Assembly: GCA_002369195.1 (NCBI GenBank)
Contig: DFEW01000056.1
Span: 523 to 6,434, forward strand
Source: Christensenella sp. UBA3792
GTDB lineage: Bacteria > Bacillota > Clostridia > Christensenellales > CAG-138
Reading direction: 5' to 3'
Length of the DNA stretch: 5,912 nt
Shown here: one piece after another, positions 5,124 through 5,912 of the stretch
How the letters are laid out: each line of letters starts with the position of its first letter
Numbering within the stretch: position 1 is the first letter of the stretch
The notes under the pieces: model-generated
Told to the model about the DNA's origin: nothing
The model's database searches: none
The model's input: only the letters and a program-made list of their open reading frames with translations
Made by a program: the position numbers and the translations under genes

Positions 5124-5321
5124 ATGCCGAAAATCAAGACCCATCGCGGCGCAGCAAAGCGTTTTTCCGTGACCAAGTCCGGTAAGATCAAGCGCGCCAA
5201 GGCCTACAAGAGCCACATTCTCACCAAGAAGAGCACCAAGAGACTTCGCGGTCTGCGTCAGACCGGCTACATCGCCGAGGAAGAACAGAAGAAAGTCCGC
5301 GAGCTGATCCCGTATAAGTAA
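5124..5321 (+). CDS. rpmI: 50S ribosomal protein L35
   Basis: Complete 65-residue bL35, a small basic protein of the large subunit that binds 23S rRNA. The family signature [12 protein letters not shown] is at residues 4-15 and [20 protein letters not shown] follows (18-37), ending IPYK; length is standard. The start is fixed by AGGAGG (5111-5116) with a 7-nt spacer; an earlier in-frame codon at 5079 lies within infC. Codon choice is more A/T-tolerant and regular than in the surface operon, as expected for a highly expressed gene. Confidence 0.98.
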   Translation: MPKIKTHRGAAKRFSVTKSGKIKRAKAYKSHILTKKSTKRLRGLRQTGYIAEEEQKKVRELIPYK

Positions 5322-5335
5322 GGAGGAAAGAAACC

Positions 5336-5695
5336 ATGGCAAGAATTAAGAGAGCAGTCAACGCCGTTAAGAAACGCCGCAAGGTCCTCCGCCTCGCAAA
5401 GGGCTACTACGGAGCAAAGAGCAAGCAGTATCGCGCAGCTTCCCAGCAGGTTATGAAGTCGATGGCATATGCGTACGTCGGCAGAAAGCTCAAGAAGCGT
5501 GAGTATCGCAAGCTGTGGATCGCCCGTATCAACGCAGGCGCCCGCATGAACGGCACCACCTACAGCCGTCTCATCAACGGTCTCAAGCTCGCGAATGTCG
5601 ACATCAACCGCAAGGTTCTCGCGGATCTCGCGATCACCGACATGAACGCGTTCGCAAACCTCTGCGACATCGCAAAGGCAGTGCGCAACGACTGA
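5336..5695 (+). CDS. rplT: 50S ribosomal protein L20
   Basis: Complete 119-residue bL20, essential for early assembly of the 50S subunit and, in several bacteria, the feedback regulator of this operon through leader binding. The basic N-terminal extension ([20 protein letters not shown]) and [13 protein letters not shown] (23-35) precede the family signature [17 protein letters not shown] (54-70). The globular C domain closes with the segment [12 protein letters not shown]. Length is typical. AAGGAGG (5320-5326) starts in the rpmI stop codon, and the 14-nt gap suggests coupled translation. A strong terminator follows 11 nt later. Confidence 0.98.
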   Translation: MARIKRAVNAVKKRRKVLRLAKGYYGAKSKQYRAASQQVMKSMAYAYVGRKLKKREYRKLWIARINAGARMNGTTYSRLINGLKLANVDINRKVLADLAITDMNAFANLCDIAKAVRND

Positions 5696-5705
5696 GCACG
5701 ATTTG

Positions 5706-5735
5706 AAGGGGCTGTTGCGGCAGCCCCTTTTCTTT
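5706..5735 (+). terminator. Rho-independent terminator of infC-rpmI-rplT
   Basis: AAGGGGCTG (5706-5714) pairs perfectly with CAGCCCCTT (5721-5729) around the loop TTGCGG, followed by TTTTCTTTT. This is a strong GC stem with a U-tract, 10 nt after the rplT stop. Confidence 0.95.
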
Positions 5736-5738
5736 TCC

Positions 5739-5757
5739 GAAAAAGTTTTGCTTTTTC
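5739..5757. repeat. AT-rich inverted repeat after the rplT terminator
   Basis: GAAAAAG (5739-5745) and CTTTTTC (5751-5757) are perfect inverted copies around TTTTG, between the operon terminator and the tRNA promoter. The stem is too AT-rich for a good terminator; it may be a secondary stop signal or chance. Confidence 0.35.
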
Positions 5758-5769
5758 TGAAAATTTGTG

Positions 5770-5798
5770 TTGACAAATGCGTAAATAGCCGCTATAAT
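5770..5798 (+). promoter_or_regulatory. Consensus sigma-A promoter of the tRNA cluster
   Basis: Perfect TTGACA (5770-5775), 17-nt spacer, perfect TATAAT (5793-5798). The -10 box ends 11 nt before the mature 5' end of tRNA-Gly, so the precursor would have only a few 5' leader bases for RNase P to remove. Confidence 0.95.
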
Positions 5799-5809
5799 AT
5801 TTTCTGTTC

Positions 5810-5885
5810 GCGGGAATAGCTCATTTGGTAGAGCGCAGCCTTGCCAAGGCTGAGGTGGCGGGTTCGAGCCCCGTTTCCCGCTCCA
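5810..5885 (+). tRNA. tRNA-Gly (anticodon GCC)
   Basis: 76-nt tRNA with all arms intact. The acceptor arms are GCGGGAA (5810-5816) and TTCCCGC (5875-5881). The D arm is GCTC/GAGC with GG in the loop. The anticodon stem is CAGCC/GGCTG around loop TTGCCAA, with anticodon GCC at 5843-5845. The T arm is CGGG/CCCG around TTCGAGC. The discriminator is T5882, and CCA (5883-5885) is encoded. It would read glycine codons GGC and GGT. Confidence 0.97.
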
Positions 5886-5891
5886 GAATAT

Positions 5892-5912
5892 GCCTCCTTA
5901 GCTCAGCTGGCT
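5892..5912 (+). tRNA. Second tRNA, 5' part only (cut by window end)
   Basis: Six bases after tRNA-Gly comes GCCTCCT, then TA and GCTCAGCTGGCT, the usual start of a tRNA: 7-nt acceptor strand, U8-A9, D-arm GCTC and the loop GG. The anticodon lies beyond the window, so its amino acid cannot be assigned. The short spacing implies co-transcription with tRNA-Gly from the promoter at 5770-5798. Confidence 0.85.

Noticed and set aside
1..5912. CRISPR arrays, insertion sequences, transposases, phage genes
   Set aside because: No regularly spaced repeats, terminal inverted repeats with a transposase, or phage-type proteins are visible on either strand.

Overview
The window looks like a chromosomal segment of a GC-rich, Gram-positive Firmicute, probably a Clostridia-type anaerobe. 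Three things suggest this: a sortase operon, strong AGGAGG Shine-Dalgarno sites before most genes, and the infC-rpmI-rplT order with a Rho-independent attenuator in its leader. The protein genes favour G/C at third codon positions, while the gaps between them are AT-rich and hold near-consensus sigma-A (sigma-70-type) promoters. The lineage is inferred from style; nothing here fixes the genus.

Layout, left to right. (1) On the minus strand is a complete mgtE magnesium transporter gene (134-1534) with a strong terminator behind it (91-116). Its mRNA leader is about 165 nt long and starts from a TTGACA-17-TAAAAT promoter. It holds a 29-codon upstream ORF with a near-perfect Shine-Dalgarno (1583-1672), and then a small stem that can cover the mgtE ribosome-binding site. 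(2) Diverging from mgtE is a short DUF1294 membrane-protein gene (1812-2108) with its own extended -10 promoter. (3) A three-gene plus-strand operon (2212-4388) is tightly coupled. It encodes a secreted, C-terminally anchored protein, a sortase-family transpeptidase, and a four-helix membrane protein of unknown function. The first protein ends in a sorting-signal-like tail with RPSVG where LPxTG would be expected, so it may be the sortase's dedicated substrate. (4) The translation operon infC-rpmI-rplT (4586-5695) starts from a perfect TTGACA-17-TATAAT promoter. Its leader carries a terminator-type attenuator and an upstream segment that can pair with the terminator's 5' arm. infC itself appears to begin at an AUC codon. 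(5) After a strong terminator, another perfect promoter drives tRNA-Gly(GCC), followed by a second tRNA cut by the window edge.

The common theme is control by RNA leaders. mgtE and infC, both tied to ribosome function (Mg2+ supply; initiation factor and ribosomal proteins), have long structured leaders. In the first an upstream reading frame, and in the second an attenuator plus a non-canonical start codon, could adjust expression to the state of the translation machinery. The surface operon between them is the least described part.
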